A stretch of 64,000 nucleotides of DNA from Kribbella italica (lineage in GTDB: Bacteria; Actinomycetota; Actinomycetes; Propionibacteriales; Kribbellaceae). Positions 51,211 through 60,200 of this stretch are shown here, piece after piece. Position numbers and translations under genes: made by a program. Under the pieces are notes generated by a model, which saw only the letters and a list, made by a program, of their open reading frames with translations, ran no database searches and had not been told where the DNA came from. The stretch is taken from contig NZ_JACHMY010000001.1 in the NCBI RefSeq assembly GCF_014205135.1, forward strand, positions 8,618,001 through 8,682,000, written 5' to 3'. Positions within the stretch are counted from its first letter, which is position 1. Every line of letters begins with the position of its first letter.

Positions 51211-52449
51211 ATGCTTCGCCACGTTGTGGTCGTCGGCGCGTCGGCCGCGGGACTGTCCGCCGCGGAATCCCTGCGTTCCAAGGGGTACGACGGCAAGCTC
51301 ACGCTGATCGGGGAGGAGCCGCACCCGCCGTACGACAGGCCGCCGCTGACCAAGCAGGTGCTGTCCGGGGTGTGGGAGCCAGAGAGAGTGGTACTCCGCG
51401 ACCAGACCGCGATCAGCAAGCTGGACGCGGACGTCCGCCTCGGGCAGACCGCGGTGGGCCTCGACGTCTCCCAGCGCACCCTCCGCCTTGGACCAAGGAC
51501 GGCCGGGCCTGATCCCGCCCGCCGAGAACCGCAGTCGGGCCAGGCCGGAACCGGGGTTGAGCAACTTGCGTTCGACGGGCTGGTGATTGCGACTGGGGTT
51601 CGGGCTCGGCGGTTGCCGGGTAGCGAGCTGGCCGGCGTGCACACCGTGCGGACCCTGGACGACGCCTTGGCTCTGCGTTCGGCGTTGCTGAGCGGGCCGC
51701 GGGTGGTGGTCGTCGGAGCTGGGTTCCTCGGCACCGAGGTTGCCGCGGCGGCGCGCGGACTCGGCCTCGACGTCACGCTGGTCGACCCGGGGCCGGCGCC
51801 GTTGCAGCGGCAGTTCGGCGTACGGGTCGCGGATCTGGTCGCGCAGACGCACAGCGATCACGGCGTCCGCCTGCGGATGAACTCGGGAGTCACGCGGTTC
51901 GTCTCCACGGAGGGCAGGGTGACGGGCGTCGAACTGACCGACCGAACGGTGCTCGCCGCGGACGTGGTCGTCGTGGCGATCGGCGCCGTCCCGGCGACCG
52001 AGTGGCTCGCGGACTCGCGCCTCCCGATCGGCGACGGCCTCGAGTGCGACGCGACGTGCCGCGCGGCCCCCGGGATCTACGCCGCGGGCGACGTCGCGTC
52101 CTGGTACAACCCGCGCTTCGACCGCCGGATGCGGGTCGAGCACCGGCTCAACGCGACCGAACAGGGATCGGCCGTCGCCGCCAACCTGCTCGGCGCAGAC
52201 CAGCCGTTCGCTCCCGTCCCGTACTTCTGGAGCGACCAGTACGACGTACGCCTGCAGGCCTACGGCATCTTCCCCCGCGACGCGACCACGACTGTGGTCC
52301 ACGGAGATCCCTCCGATCGCAGGTTCGCGGTCGCCTACGTCGAGAACGGCACCGTCGTCGGCGTACTCGGCTGGAACTGCCCGCCGCGCGACCTGCGCGC
52401 ACTCCGCCAACTGGTCGCCGACCGCGCGCCCGACCTCGTCGGCCGGTGA
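51211..52449 (+). CDS. FAD-dependent ferredoxin reductase (ThcD/BphA4 type)
   Basis: 412 residues. N-terminal FAD fold VVVVGASAAGLSAAESLR; NAD fold VVVVGAGFLGTEVAAAAR; the second FAD motif IYAAGDVASW; and a C-terminal reductase domain (SDQYDVRLQAYG). It would pass NAD(P)H electrons to the neighbouring ferredoxin. An insert of about 20 residues near 105 (GPRTAGPDPARREPQSG) is not usual for the family and is Pro/Arg-rich. Confidence 0.9.
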   Translation: MLRHVVVVGASAAGLSAAESLRSKGYDGKLTLIGEEPHPPYDRPPLTKQVLSGVWEPERVVLRDQTAISKLDADVRLGQTAVGLDVSQRTLRLGPRTAGPDPARREPQSGQAGTGVEQLAFDGLVIATGVRARRLPGSELAGVHTVRTLDDALALRSALLSGPRVVVVGAGFLGTEVAAAARGLGLDVTLVDPGPAPLQRQFGVRVADLVAQTHSDHGVRLRMNSGVTRFVSTEGRVTGVELTDRTVLAADVVVVAIGAVPATEWLADSRLPIGDGLECDATCRAAPGIYAAGDVASWYNPRFDRRMRVEHRLNATEQGSAVAANLLGADQPFAPVPYFWSDQYDVRLQAYGIFPRDATTTVVHGDPSDRRFAVAYVENGTVVGVLGWNCPPRDLRALRQLVADRAPDLVGR

Positions 52450-52472
52450 AAACCCTTCGGAGGAACAGATTC

Positions 52473-53006
52473 ATGCAGCTGAGCACGTTCCTGTGGTTCG
52501 ACGACCAGGCCGAGGAGGCCGCTGAGCAGTACACGACGCTGTTCCCCGCGTCGAAGATCCTGGACCGGCAGCGCGGCGCGGACGGCCAGGTCACCGCGAT
52601 CACCTTCGAGCTCGCCGGTCAGCGCGTCGTTGCGTACAACGGGAACTCGCACCTGACCTTCACCAAAGCACTGTCCCTGCACGTCGTCTGCGACACCCAG
52701 GACGACATCGACACCGCCTGGGCCGGCCTCACGGACGGAGGCGAGCCGGGTCCGGGCGGTTCGCTCACCGACCGGTTCGGCGTGAGCTGGCAGATCGTCC
52801 CGAGAACCCTCGCCGGCTTGCTGACCGACGCCGACCCCGCGGTGGCCGAACGAATCCTGGCGACCCTGCACACCATGACCAAGATCGACGTGCAAGCCCT
52901 GATCACGGCCGGCGCCCAAGCCTCGGTTGCTCAAGCATCCGTCGCCCAAGCCTCGGTTGTTCGAGCCGTGGCCCCCACCGGTGGCCCGCTCACCATTGGT
53001 GAGTGA
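52473..53006 (+). CDS. PhnB-like VOC-fold protein
   Basis: 177 residues. STFLWFDDQAEEAAEQYTTLF and FGVSWQIVPRTL are the usual opening and closing of the PhnB/3-demethylubiquinone methyltransferase-like VOC family. The last 40 residues carry a short repeat, QASVAQASVAQASV, which is not a family feature and looks like a microsatellite expansion. ATG at 52473 behind CGGAGGA. Function unknown. Confidence 0.82.
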   Translation: MQLSTFLWFDDQAEEAAEQYTTLFPASKILDRQRGADGQVTAITFELAGQRVVAYNGNSHLTFTKALSLHVVCDTQDDIDTAWAGLTDGGEPGPGGSLTDRFGVSWQIVPRTLAGLLTDADPAVAERILATLHTMTKIDVQALITAGAQASVAQASVAQASVVRAVAPTGGPLTIGE

Positions 53007-53021
53007 GCGGGCCCGGCCGGG

Positions 53022-53330
53022 TCAGGCCCAATAGGCGCTGGAGGACACGACCGAGGACATGCAGTGTCTTGCAGTTCCATCGTCGAGTACCTCGGGACGA
53101 CGGCTTCGAGGTGCACGTCGGCATCCCACCAGGCGTCGCAGACGACGTCGAGCTTCATCGTCCGTCCGTCGTAGTTGGTGTTGTTGCACTTGCCGTGTCC
53201 CCACTCGCCACTGATCCAGCCTTCGCAGTCGCCGGTCGTGGCGGCCTGGGAGGGAGCGGCGGTGACGGCAGAGAACCCGGTACGGCGACCGCTAATGGCT
53301 GAAGCCGCGTGCCGGCCGACTGCGCTGGGG
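53022..53330 (-). pseudogene. Remnant of a small secreted cysteine-containing protein
   Basis: The minus-strand frame contains TAAPSQAATTGDCEGWISGE and GKCNNTNYDGRTMKLDVVCD, like a mature secreted protein of about 75 residues. The likely end in another frame is VVSSSAYWA before a TGA at 53022. A hydrophobic signal core (LAVAVPGSL) lies in a third frame upstream. So at least two frame changes separate signal, body and tail. The rest of 53331-53566 shows nothing supported. Confidence 0.4.
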
Positions 53331-53566
53331 TGCCTGCTGGCTGACCGGCCGGAGCTGAGGTTGTCGCCGGCCCGCATTGCCCCGCCTGCTGTTGCCACTG
53401 GTCGGTTGCCGAGCCTGGAAACGCGTCATGCCGGGCCGCTGAAACCAACGGCCCGGCATGCTCCTCAGTGCGTCTGGGTGGGGGCGGACGCCTCTGACCC
53501 CACCCAGGGGTTCCACGGCCGGAGTTGGGGGAAGACCGCGTCCGGCTGCGGGATCGTGGGGTGGTG

Positions 53567-54085
53567 TCAGTCGTCCAGCTCGGCAAGGGCGCGCTTGGCG
53601 GCCTCGAGCTCGGCCTCCAGGGCGGCGACCTTGGCGGCCTGCTGCTCGCGGGCGGCGTCGATGACCTCGTCGATCGGGCCGGACAGGTCCTCGTGCAGCT
53701 CCTTGGCGGCGCGGGAGACGGCCGCGGCGGCGACGAGCAGGTTCTTGGCGATGTAGCTGTTGCCCTGCTTGAGCTCGGCCTTCCACTCGCCGTCGGCGGT
53801 GCCGGTGACGGTCAGGGTGAGCTCGAGGGTCTTGGTCTTCTTCGCCGGCGCCTTCTTGGCGGGAGCCTTCTTCGGCTTCTCGGCGACCGGGGCCGACGTG
53901 GCCTCCGCGGGGGTGCTCGCCGAGCCGTCGGCGGGCGATGCATCGTCAGCGGACGAGGACGCCGTCGCGTCGGAGGAGGTGGCGGCGGCGTCGGGAGCCG
54001 TCACGTCGGCCGGAGAGTCGATCGCCTCGGCGGGAGTGTCGACGGCGTCGGTCTGGGCTTCTGCTGCAAAAGTGTCTACGGTCAT
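53567..54085 (-). CDS. Lysine/alanine-rich protein (DUF6319-like) with possible SOS-type promoter
   Basis: 172 residues. An acidic Ala/Ser/Asp-rich N-terminal 75 residues is followed by a basic KPKKAPAKKAPAKKTK segment, like histone H1-type tails. A compact domain with TLELTLTVTGTADGEWKAEL and a closing coiled coil of E/A/K-rich repeats (KVAALEAELEAAKRALAELDD) ends it. It may bind nucleic acid; this is inference. The ATG at 54085 has GGGAG upstream. An SOS-like box lies just upstream at 54148-54163. Confidence 0.75.
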   Translation of the reverse strand: MTVDTFAAEAQTDAVDTPAEAIDSPADVTAPDAAATSSDATASSSADDASPADGSASTPAEATSAPVAEKPKKAPAKKAPAKKTKTLELTLTVTGTADGEWKAELKQGNSYIAKNLLVAAAAVSRAAKELHEDLSGPIDEVIDAAREQQAAKVAALEAELEAAKRALAELDD

Positions 54086-54130
54086 CGTTGCGGCGATCTC
54101 CCTGGGTGACATGTCCCCGCCGAAGCGGGC

Positions 54131-54174
54131 TGGCGCTGAGAAAACATTAGAACATATGTTCGATCTCAGCGCCA
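54131..54174. promoter_or_regulatory. SOS-like box inside a 10-bp-arm inverted repeat
   Basis: On the minus strand TCGAACATATGTTCTA (54148-54163) fits the actinobacterial LexA consensus TCGAAC-N4-GTTCGA with one difference. It is enclosed by TGGCGCTGAG and CTCAGCGCCA arms. It is 46-90 bases upstream of the lysine-rich protein gene and ends four bases before the IS target duplication. Confidence 0.55.
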
Positions 54175-54177
54175 ATC

Positions 54178-54192
54178 CCACTGCCGCGTCAA
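54178..54192. repeat. Target site duplication, left copy
   Basis: CCACTGCCGCGTCAA, identical to 55651-55665; abuts the first base of the IS. Confidence 0.9.
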
Positions 54193-55650
54193 TGTTATGT
54201 CGCAGGACATAGGTGACGGATCCACATCAGGACATCGGTGACACTTTCGGGGATCTTGGTGGTGACACTTCGGTGAGTCGTCGGGGTCGGTGGTGTCCTG
54301 GCTCGGTCGACTCCGCGGGTGTCGAAGAATGAGCTTGTTGATCCTCGTGTCCGTCTCGCGATCGCACAGTGGCCGTCTAACGCTCCACGTGGGGCGGTGA
54401 CGACCTTCTGTGCCGAGCACGGCATCTCGCGCAAGACGTTCTATGAGATCCGGCGGCGCAGCCTCACCGACGGGCCCGCGGCGGCGCTGGAGCCGAGATC
54501 GCGGCGACCGAAGTCGAGCCCGTCGAAGCTGGCCGATGAGGTCAAGCAGCAGGCGATCGGGGTCCGGGCTGCACTCGAGCAGTCCGGGCTGGACTGCGGC
54601 CCGATCAGCGTGCACGACAAGATGCACGCGATGGGCCTAGAGGTGGTGCCTTCGGTCGCGTCGCTGGCCAGGATCTTCCGCGAGGCCGGCGTGGCACGGC
54701 TGGAACCAAGGAAGAAGCCAAGGGCTGCGTGGCGCCGGTTCGTCTATCCGGCCCCGAACGCCTGCTGGCAGCTCGACGCCACCGAGTACGTGCTCACTCG
54801 CGGCCGCAAATGCGTGATCTTCCAGCTCATCGACGACCACTCCCGCTACGCGGTCGCTTCCCACGTCGCGTGGGGCGAGACCTCCGAGGCGGCGATCGTC
54901 GTGTTCGACAAGGCCGTGACCGCCTATGGCGTGCCCCAGCGGCTGTTGTCCGACAACGGATCGGCGCTCAACCCCTCGCGGCGCGGACTCCTTGGCCAGC
55001 TCGTCGTCCACCTGATGGCCCTAGGCGTCGAGCCGATCACCGGCAAGCCCTACAAACCAACCACCCAGGGCAAGAACGAACGCTTCCACCAGACCCTGTT
55101 CCGCTACCTCGACAAGCAGCCACTGGCCGCCGATCTGGCCCAGCTGCAGACCCAGGTCGACGCCTTCGACCACATCTACAACACCCAGCGCCCCCACCAA
55201 GGACTGCCCGGCCGCATCACACCCCTGACCGCCTGGCAGGCCACCGAGAAGACCGAGGCACCCCGCCCCACCCGCGATCTGTTCCGCCGTCCCGTCACCC
55301 GGCCCCGACCCGCCCGGACACCGGTGCCTACCGACCTGCCCGACGGCACCGTCGTCAAGAAGCTGGCCAGCAACGGCGTCTTCATGCTGAACAAGGTCCA
55401 GTACATGGTCGACGGGCGACGAGGTTTCCAGCAGGTCCTCGTCATCACAGCCGGCGACAAGATCACCGTTGCCGACCTCGAAGGCGAGATCCTCATCGAG
55501 CACACCAGGCCCGCGCCCGGAGTGACCTACGTCGGCAACGGCCGCCCCAGCGGCCCACGCCAAACCTCTAAACCGTCACCGATGTCCTGACACATCCAGT
55601 GTCACCGATCTCCTGATCCAGAACTGTCACCCATGTCCTGAGACATCACA
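54193..55650 (+). mobile_element. IS481-like insertion sequence, complete
   Basis: 1458 bases. Ends are inverted: TGTTATGTCGCAGGACATAG at left against TGTGATGTCTCAGGACATGG (reverse of right), about 21 of 25 matching, starting TGT and ending ACA. Three GTCACCnATnTCCTGA units repeat inside the right end and two similar units inside the left, probable transposase sites. It is bounded by 15-base perfect direct repeats. It carries one intact transposase. Confidence 0.92.
54319..55590 (+). CDS. IS481-family transposase (DDE integrase)
   Basis: 423 residues. N-terminal HTH (AVTTFCAEHGISRKTFYEIR) followed by a second helical region. The DDE catalytic residues are D in WQLDATEYV, D in LLSDNGSAL and E in GKNERFHQTL. 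The C-terminal tail of about 100 residues is longer than in classic IS481 (normally about 320-350 residues in total), and contains a small beta domain (NGVFMLNKVQYMVDGRRGFQ). The start is GTG at 54319. No frameshift; apparently active. Confidence 0.92.
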   Translation: MSKNELVDPRVRLAIAQWPSNAPRGAVTTFCAEHGISRKTFYEIRRRSLTDGPAAALEPRSRRPKSSPSKLADEVKQQAIGVRAALEQSGLDCGPISVHDKMHAMGLEVVPSVASLARIFREAGVARLEPRKKPRAAWRRFVYPAPNACWQLDATEYVLTRGRKCVIFQLIDDHSRYAVASHVAWGETSEAAIVVFDKAVTAYGVPQRLLSDNGSALNPSRRGLLGQLVVHLMALGVEPITGKPYKPTTQGKNERFHQTLFRYLDKQPLAADLAQLQTQVDAFDHIYNTQRPHQGLPGRITPLTAWQATEKTEAPRPTRDLFRRPVTRPRPARTPVPTDLPDGTVVKKLASNGVFMLNKVQYMVDGRRGFQQVLVITAGDKITVADLEGEILIEHTRPAPGVTYVGNGRPSGPRQTSKPSPMS

Positions 55651-55665
55651 CCACTGCCGCGTCAA
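55651..55665. repeat. Target site duplication, right copy
   Basis: CCACTGCCGCGTCAA directly after the IS right end and five bases before the gnd stop codon. The insertion therefore fell just behind gnd. Confidence 0.9.
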
Positions 55666-55669
55666 CGAC

Positions 55670-57106
55670 TCAGGCGTCGTGCTCCTTGCGGTCACCCGAC
55701 CAGTCGAGGTGGAACGAACCCTCGCGGTCCACCCGGTGGTAGGTGTGCGCGCCGAACAGATCCCGCAGGCCCTGGATCAGCGCCGCCGGCAGCCGCTCCG
55801 CGCGCAGCCCGTCGTAGTACGACAGCGAAGCCGAGAACCCCGGAGCCGGTACGCCGGCCGCGGCCGCCACGCCGACCACCCGGCGCCACGCCTCCTGACC
55901 GTTCGCGACGGCCTCCTTGAAGTAGTCGTCGACCAGCAGCGACGGCAGGTCCGCGTCGCGGTCGTACGCCTCCTTGATCCGGTCCAGGAACCGCGCCCGG
56001 ATGATGCAGCCACCGCGCCAGATCGTCGCCATCGCGCCCAGGTCGATGTTCCAGCCGTACTGCTCGGACGCGGCGCGGATCGCGTCGAAGCCCTGCGCGT
56101 ACGCGACCAGCTTCGACGAGTACAGCGCGTGCCGCACGTCCTCGATGAACGCCTCGCGGTCCACCGAGACCTTGCCCGACGGGCCGGGCAGCGAGCCGAC
56201 GGCCGCCTCACGCCGTACGACGTCGCCCGACAGCGAGCGCGCGAACACGGCCTCCGCCATCCCGCTGACCGGGATGCCGAGGTCGAGCGCGATCTGCACG
56301 GTCCAGCGCCCGGTGCCCTTCTGCTCCGCCCGGTCCAGGACGACGTCCACGAACGGACCGCCGGTCGACTCGTCGACCTGGGACAGCACCTCCGCGGTGA
56401 TCTCGATCAGGAACGACTCCAGGTCGCCGGTGTTCCAGTCGCGGAACACGTCGGCGATCTCGGAAGCCGACAGTCCGAGCACGTGCCGGAGCAGGTCGTA
56501 GGCCTCCGCGATCAGCTGCATGTCGGCGTACTCGATGCCGTTGTGCAGCATCTTGACGAAGTGGCCGGCGCCGTCCGGGCCGACGTGCACGCAGCACGCC
56601 TCGCCGCCGACGTGCGCCGCGATCTTGGTCAGCATCGGCTCCAGGGCCGCGTAGGCGAACTCGGAGCCGCCGGGCATGATGCTCGGCCCGTTGAGCGCGC
56701 CCTCCTCGCCACCGGAGACGCCGGCGCCGACGAAGTGCAGGCCCTTGGCCTTCAGCGCGTCCTCGCGGCGACGCGTGTCGGCGAAGTGCGCGTTGCCCGC
56801 GTCGACCACGATGTCGCCCTCGGACAGCAGCGGCACCAGCTCGTCGATCACCGCGTCGGTCGGCTCGCCGGCCTTGACCATGACGATGATCTTGCGCGGC
56901 GTCTCCAGCGCCTCCACCAGCGCCGGGAGGTCCGCGGCCGCGGTGAACTCGCCCTCGTGGCCGAACTCCTCGATCAGCGCGTCGGTGCGGCCCTGGGACC
57001 GGTTGTGGACGGCGACGCGGAAGCCGTTGCGGGCCAGGTTCCGGGCGAGGTTGCGGCCCATCACGGCGAGGCCGGTGACGGCGATCTGGGCTGGAGCAGA
57101 ACTCAT
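55670..57106 (-). CDS. gnd: 6-phosphogluconate dehydrogenase (decarboxylating)
   Basis: 478 residues, the long (homodimeric) form. N-terminal NADP fold IAVTGLAVMGRNLARNLARN, substrate region FVGAGVSGGEEGALNGPSIM (SGG motif) and KMLHNGIEYADMQLIAEAYD with the catalytic Lys and Asn. The C-terminal part has GTGRWTVQIALDLGIP. It turns 6-phosphogluconate into ribulose 5-phosphate with NADPH (pentose phosphate pathway). The ATG at 57106 follows GGAGAC; a longer reading adds an implausible leader. An IS has inserted immediately downstream. Confidence 0.95.
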   Translation of the reverse strand: MSSAPAQIAVTGLAVMGRNLARNLARNGFRVAVHNRSQGRTDALIEEFGHEGEFTAAADLPALVEALETPRKIIVMVKAGEPTDAVIDELVPLLSEGDIVVDAGNAHFADTRRREDALKAKGLHFVGAGVSGGEEGALNGPSIMPGGSEFAYAALEPMLTKIAAHVGGEACCVHVGPDGAGHFVKMLHNGIEYADMQLIAEAYDLLRHVLGLSASEIADVFRDWNTGDLESFLIEITAEVLSQVDESTGGPFVDVVLDRAEQKGTGRWTVQIALDLGIPVSGMAEAVFARSLSGDVVRREAAVGSLPGPSGKVSVDREAFIEDVRHALYSSKLVAYAQGFDAIRAASEQYGWNIDLGAMATIWRGGCIIRARFLDRIKEAYDRDADLPSLLVDDYFKEAVANGQEAWRRVVGVAAAAGVPAPGFSASLSYYDGLRAERLPAALIQGLRDLFGAHTYHRVDREGSFHLDWSGDRKEHDA

Positions 57107-57228
57107 CGGGGTCTCCTGCGGGTGAGGACTGGAAACAGCGTGCGGGAACAGTGTGTCTCGCGCCCGGTGAGGACAAGGCGGTGGGGCCGAACTCTTCTCA
57201 ACCACCGGAAGGAGTGGTAGACATCTGA

Positions 57229-57240
57229 GAAATCGATTTC
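57229..57240. promoter_or_regulatory. LacI-type operator upstream of the GH172-GH43 operon
   Basis: GAAATCGATTTC is a perfect 12-base palindrome with a central CG, the usual LacI-family form. It is 24 bases before the ATG and upstream of GGGAAGG, so a bound repressor would cover the transcription start. The LacI gene is not in the window. Confidence 0.55.
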
Positions 57241-57263
57241 CAAGCTTCTGGGAAGGCCCGCCT

Positions 57264-60200
57264 ATGACCAGGTCACTGCGCCGGACGGCCGCAGTTCTGC
57301 TGGGATCACTCCTCGTTCTCCCGATGGCTTCCACCGGTACGACGTACGCCGCACCGAGCGCGTCGAGCGCGCCCAGCGCGTCGAGCGGCAACGGCCCGGT
57401 CGGCTGGGACGCCTACCGCCGGCTCGACCGCCTGCCCGAGCTGCAGAACGGCGTCCGGACCAAGCAGTTCTCCAGCTTCGGCCGCGACGGCACCAACAAC
57501 GACGGGTTCGACGGCAAGTACTCCTGCCTGCGCACCGACGCCTCCGGCTGTGTGATCGCCGAGGACGCCGGGCCGGGTGAGATCGCCTCGATCTGGTTCA
57601 CCCGTGACGAGGGTGATGTCACCAAGACGGGCACGATCACCATCGAGCTCGACGGCAAGTTGGTGGTGGACACGAGCCTGCAGGACCTGGTGGACGGCAA
57701 GCTCGGCGCGCCGTTCGTCTATCCGCTGGTCGCCAACAAGTTCGAGACCAGCGGCGGCGTCTACATCCGCGTCCCGATGCCGTACAAGCAGTCGATGAAG
57801 GTCACCACCCAGAGCAACCCGTACTTCCACCACGTCAGCTACCGCGAGTTCCCCGACGCGAACGGCGTGAACACGTTCGACCCGGCCGACAAGGCCGAGG
57901 ACGTCGTGAAGTTGCTGCAGGCATCGGGCACCAAGGATCCGAAGCCGAAGAACCCGGCGGCGAAGACCACGAGCAAGACTCTGAACCTTGCCCCAGGCAA
58001 ACAAACCACTCTCTCCGACTCCTACGGTCCGGGTGAGCTCAGCGCGCTGCGGCTCAAGCTGCCGCAGGTCGTCGGTCTCGACCTCCAGGCGTTCGCCGAC
58101 GACGGCCGGGCCTTCACCGGGTCGAGCCAGTTCACGGTCAAGCTCGACCCGGCCAACACCGGCGTGAAGCTGACCCGGCGGATGGACCTGCGGATCGGCA
58201 ACCAGCGCGCCAACGTGCTGGTCGACGGCGTGAAGGTCGGCGAGTGGGCACCGCTGCCCGCGCAGGGCGCGCAGTGGAACGACCAGGTCGTCGACCTGCC
58301 GGCCAGCGCGACCGCGGGCAAGTCGCAGATCACGGTGAAGAACGAGTTCGTCTCCTCCGACCTGGACTTCAACGAGTTCACGTACTGGGCCGACTCGATC
58401 GTCGGCGGTACGGCGAAGCGCACCGACACCGTCGACGTCGGCCCGAACCACGTCGCCGACGAGCAGGCGCACGGCTACGTGATCGACAAGCAGGTCTGGT
58501 CGGGAACGCACTCGATGCCGTACGCCGTCACGCCCGAGGACGCGGCGCGGGTGAAGTCCTCCGACGCCCTGCTGGCCGGCGTCCGGGTCCAGGTGGTTGT
58601 CGACGGCAAGAAGCGGGTGGACGCGCCGATCGGCGAGTTCTTCGGCTCCGGCCTCGGCGAGAACCCGGTGAAGAGCCTGTTCTTCGCGATGGACCCGGAC
58701 GGCTGGTACTCGTCCTGGTGGCCGATGCCGCACCTGGCCCGGGCGACCGTCTCGCTGGTCAACACCACGCCGTACAAGCTGCAGGGCACGGCCGAGGTGA
58801 CGGGTGCGCGGGACGCGAGCGCGGCGGTCGACCTGCTGACCGGCAAGAGCGGGTACTTCACCGCGATCTCGCACCGCGCCGAGCCGGTGTTCGGCCAGGA
58901 CTGGATGATCGCCGAGGCGACCGGTCGCGGCAAGTTCGTCGGCGTCTCGCACACCATGGAAGGGCTGCAGCCGGACGGCAACACCCGCGGCTACCTCGAG
59001 GGCGACGAGCGTGTGTACGTCGACGGCGAGCGCACCCCGGCGATCCACGGCACCGGGACCGAGGACTACTACGAGTCCGGCTGGTACTTCAACCAGGGCA
59101 CGTACTCGACCCCGTTCCACGGCAACTCCGGCCACGAGGTCAAGGCCGGCGAGTGCGAGGTCGAGTGCGACAGCGCGTTCCGGCTGCACGTCACCGACGC
59201 GATCGGGTTCCAGAACCAGCTCGCCTTCGGCATCGAGCACGGGCAGCAGAACGATCACGCGTCGATCTACGGCTCGACGGCGTTCCTCTACACCAGCCCC
59301 GCCTTCGGGGCGCGGGAGACGGACCGGATCGACACCGGTTCGGCGACCAGCCGGGCGCAGCACAAGTACGCCGACTCCGGTGCGCGGACCGCGGACCTCA
59401 CGTCGGTCTACGAGGGCGACCACGACGACACCGTGCTGACCGATCAGGTGCGGTCGGCAACGACTCCGGTCAGGTTCGAGGTGAAGATCGACCCGATCAA
59501 CCGGGGCGTGACCCTGCGTCGGACTAGTGACCAGAACGTTGCCCGGCAGTCCGCGAAGGTGTTTGTCAACGGCAAGGACGCGGGCACCTGGTTGCAGGCC
59601 CTCGGCAACGATCGGCAGCGCTGGCTGGACGACAACTACCAGCTCCCGGCGTCGCTCACCTTCGGACGGACCAAGCTCAGCATCGAGCTCCGGCCGACCG
59701 CGGGAGCACCCGCCTGGACAGCCTCCGCGTACGCCGTACAGTCGCTCGTCATCCCGTACGCCGACCGCAAGGCGCCGACGGCGGTGACCAACCTGGTCGC
59801 GACCGGACGGACCGACAACGCGATCGCGCTGACCTGGTCCGAGGCGTCGGACGACAGCGGGATCGCCCAGTACAAGGTGTACGGCGCGAAGGCCGGCGCG
59901 GCCGAGAAGCTGGTCGGGACGAGCAGCGTGCCGGGGTTCGTGCACAAGGCGCTCGGGCTGAAGGAGACCTGGAAGTACCGGGTCTCGGCCGTCGACCTGG
60001 CCGGGCACGAGAGCACGAAGTCCGCGGTCGCGCAGGGGACGTCGGGCAGCACGATCCGGATCGAGGCGGAGTCGCTGCTGCCGGCCGTGTCGGCGACGGT
60101 GCCGGTGGATCCGCAGGGCAGTTGCTGCGGCGTGAGCTGGTCCGGTGGGAGCCAGGTGTGGATCCACGGGACGAAGGCCGGTGACAAGATGGTGCTGGAG

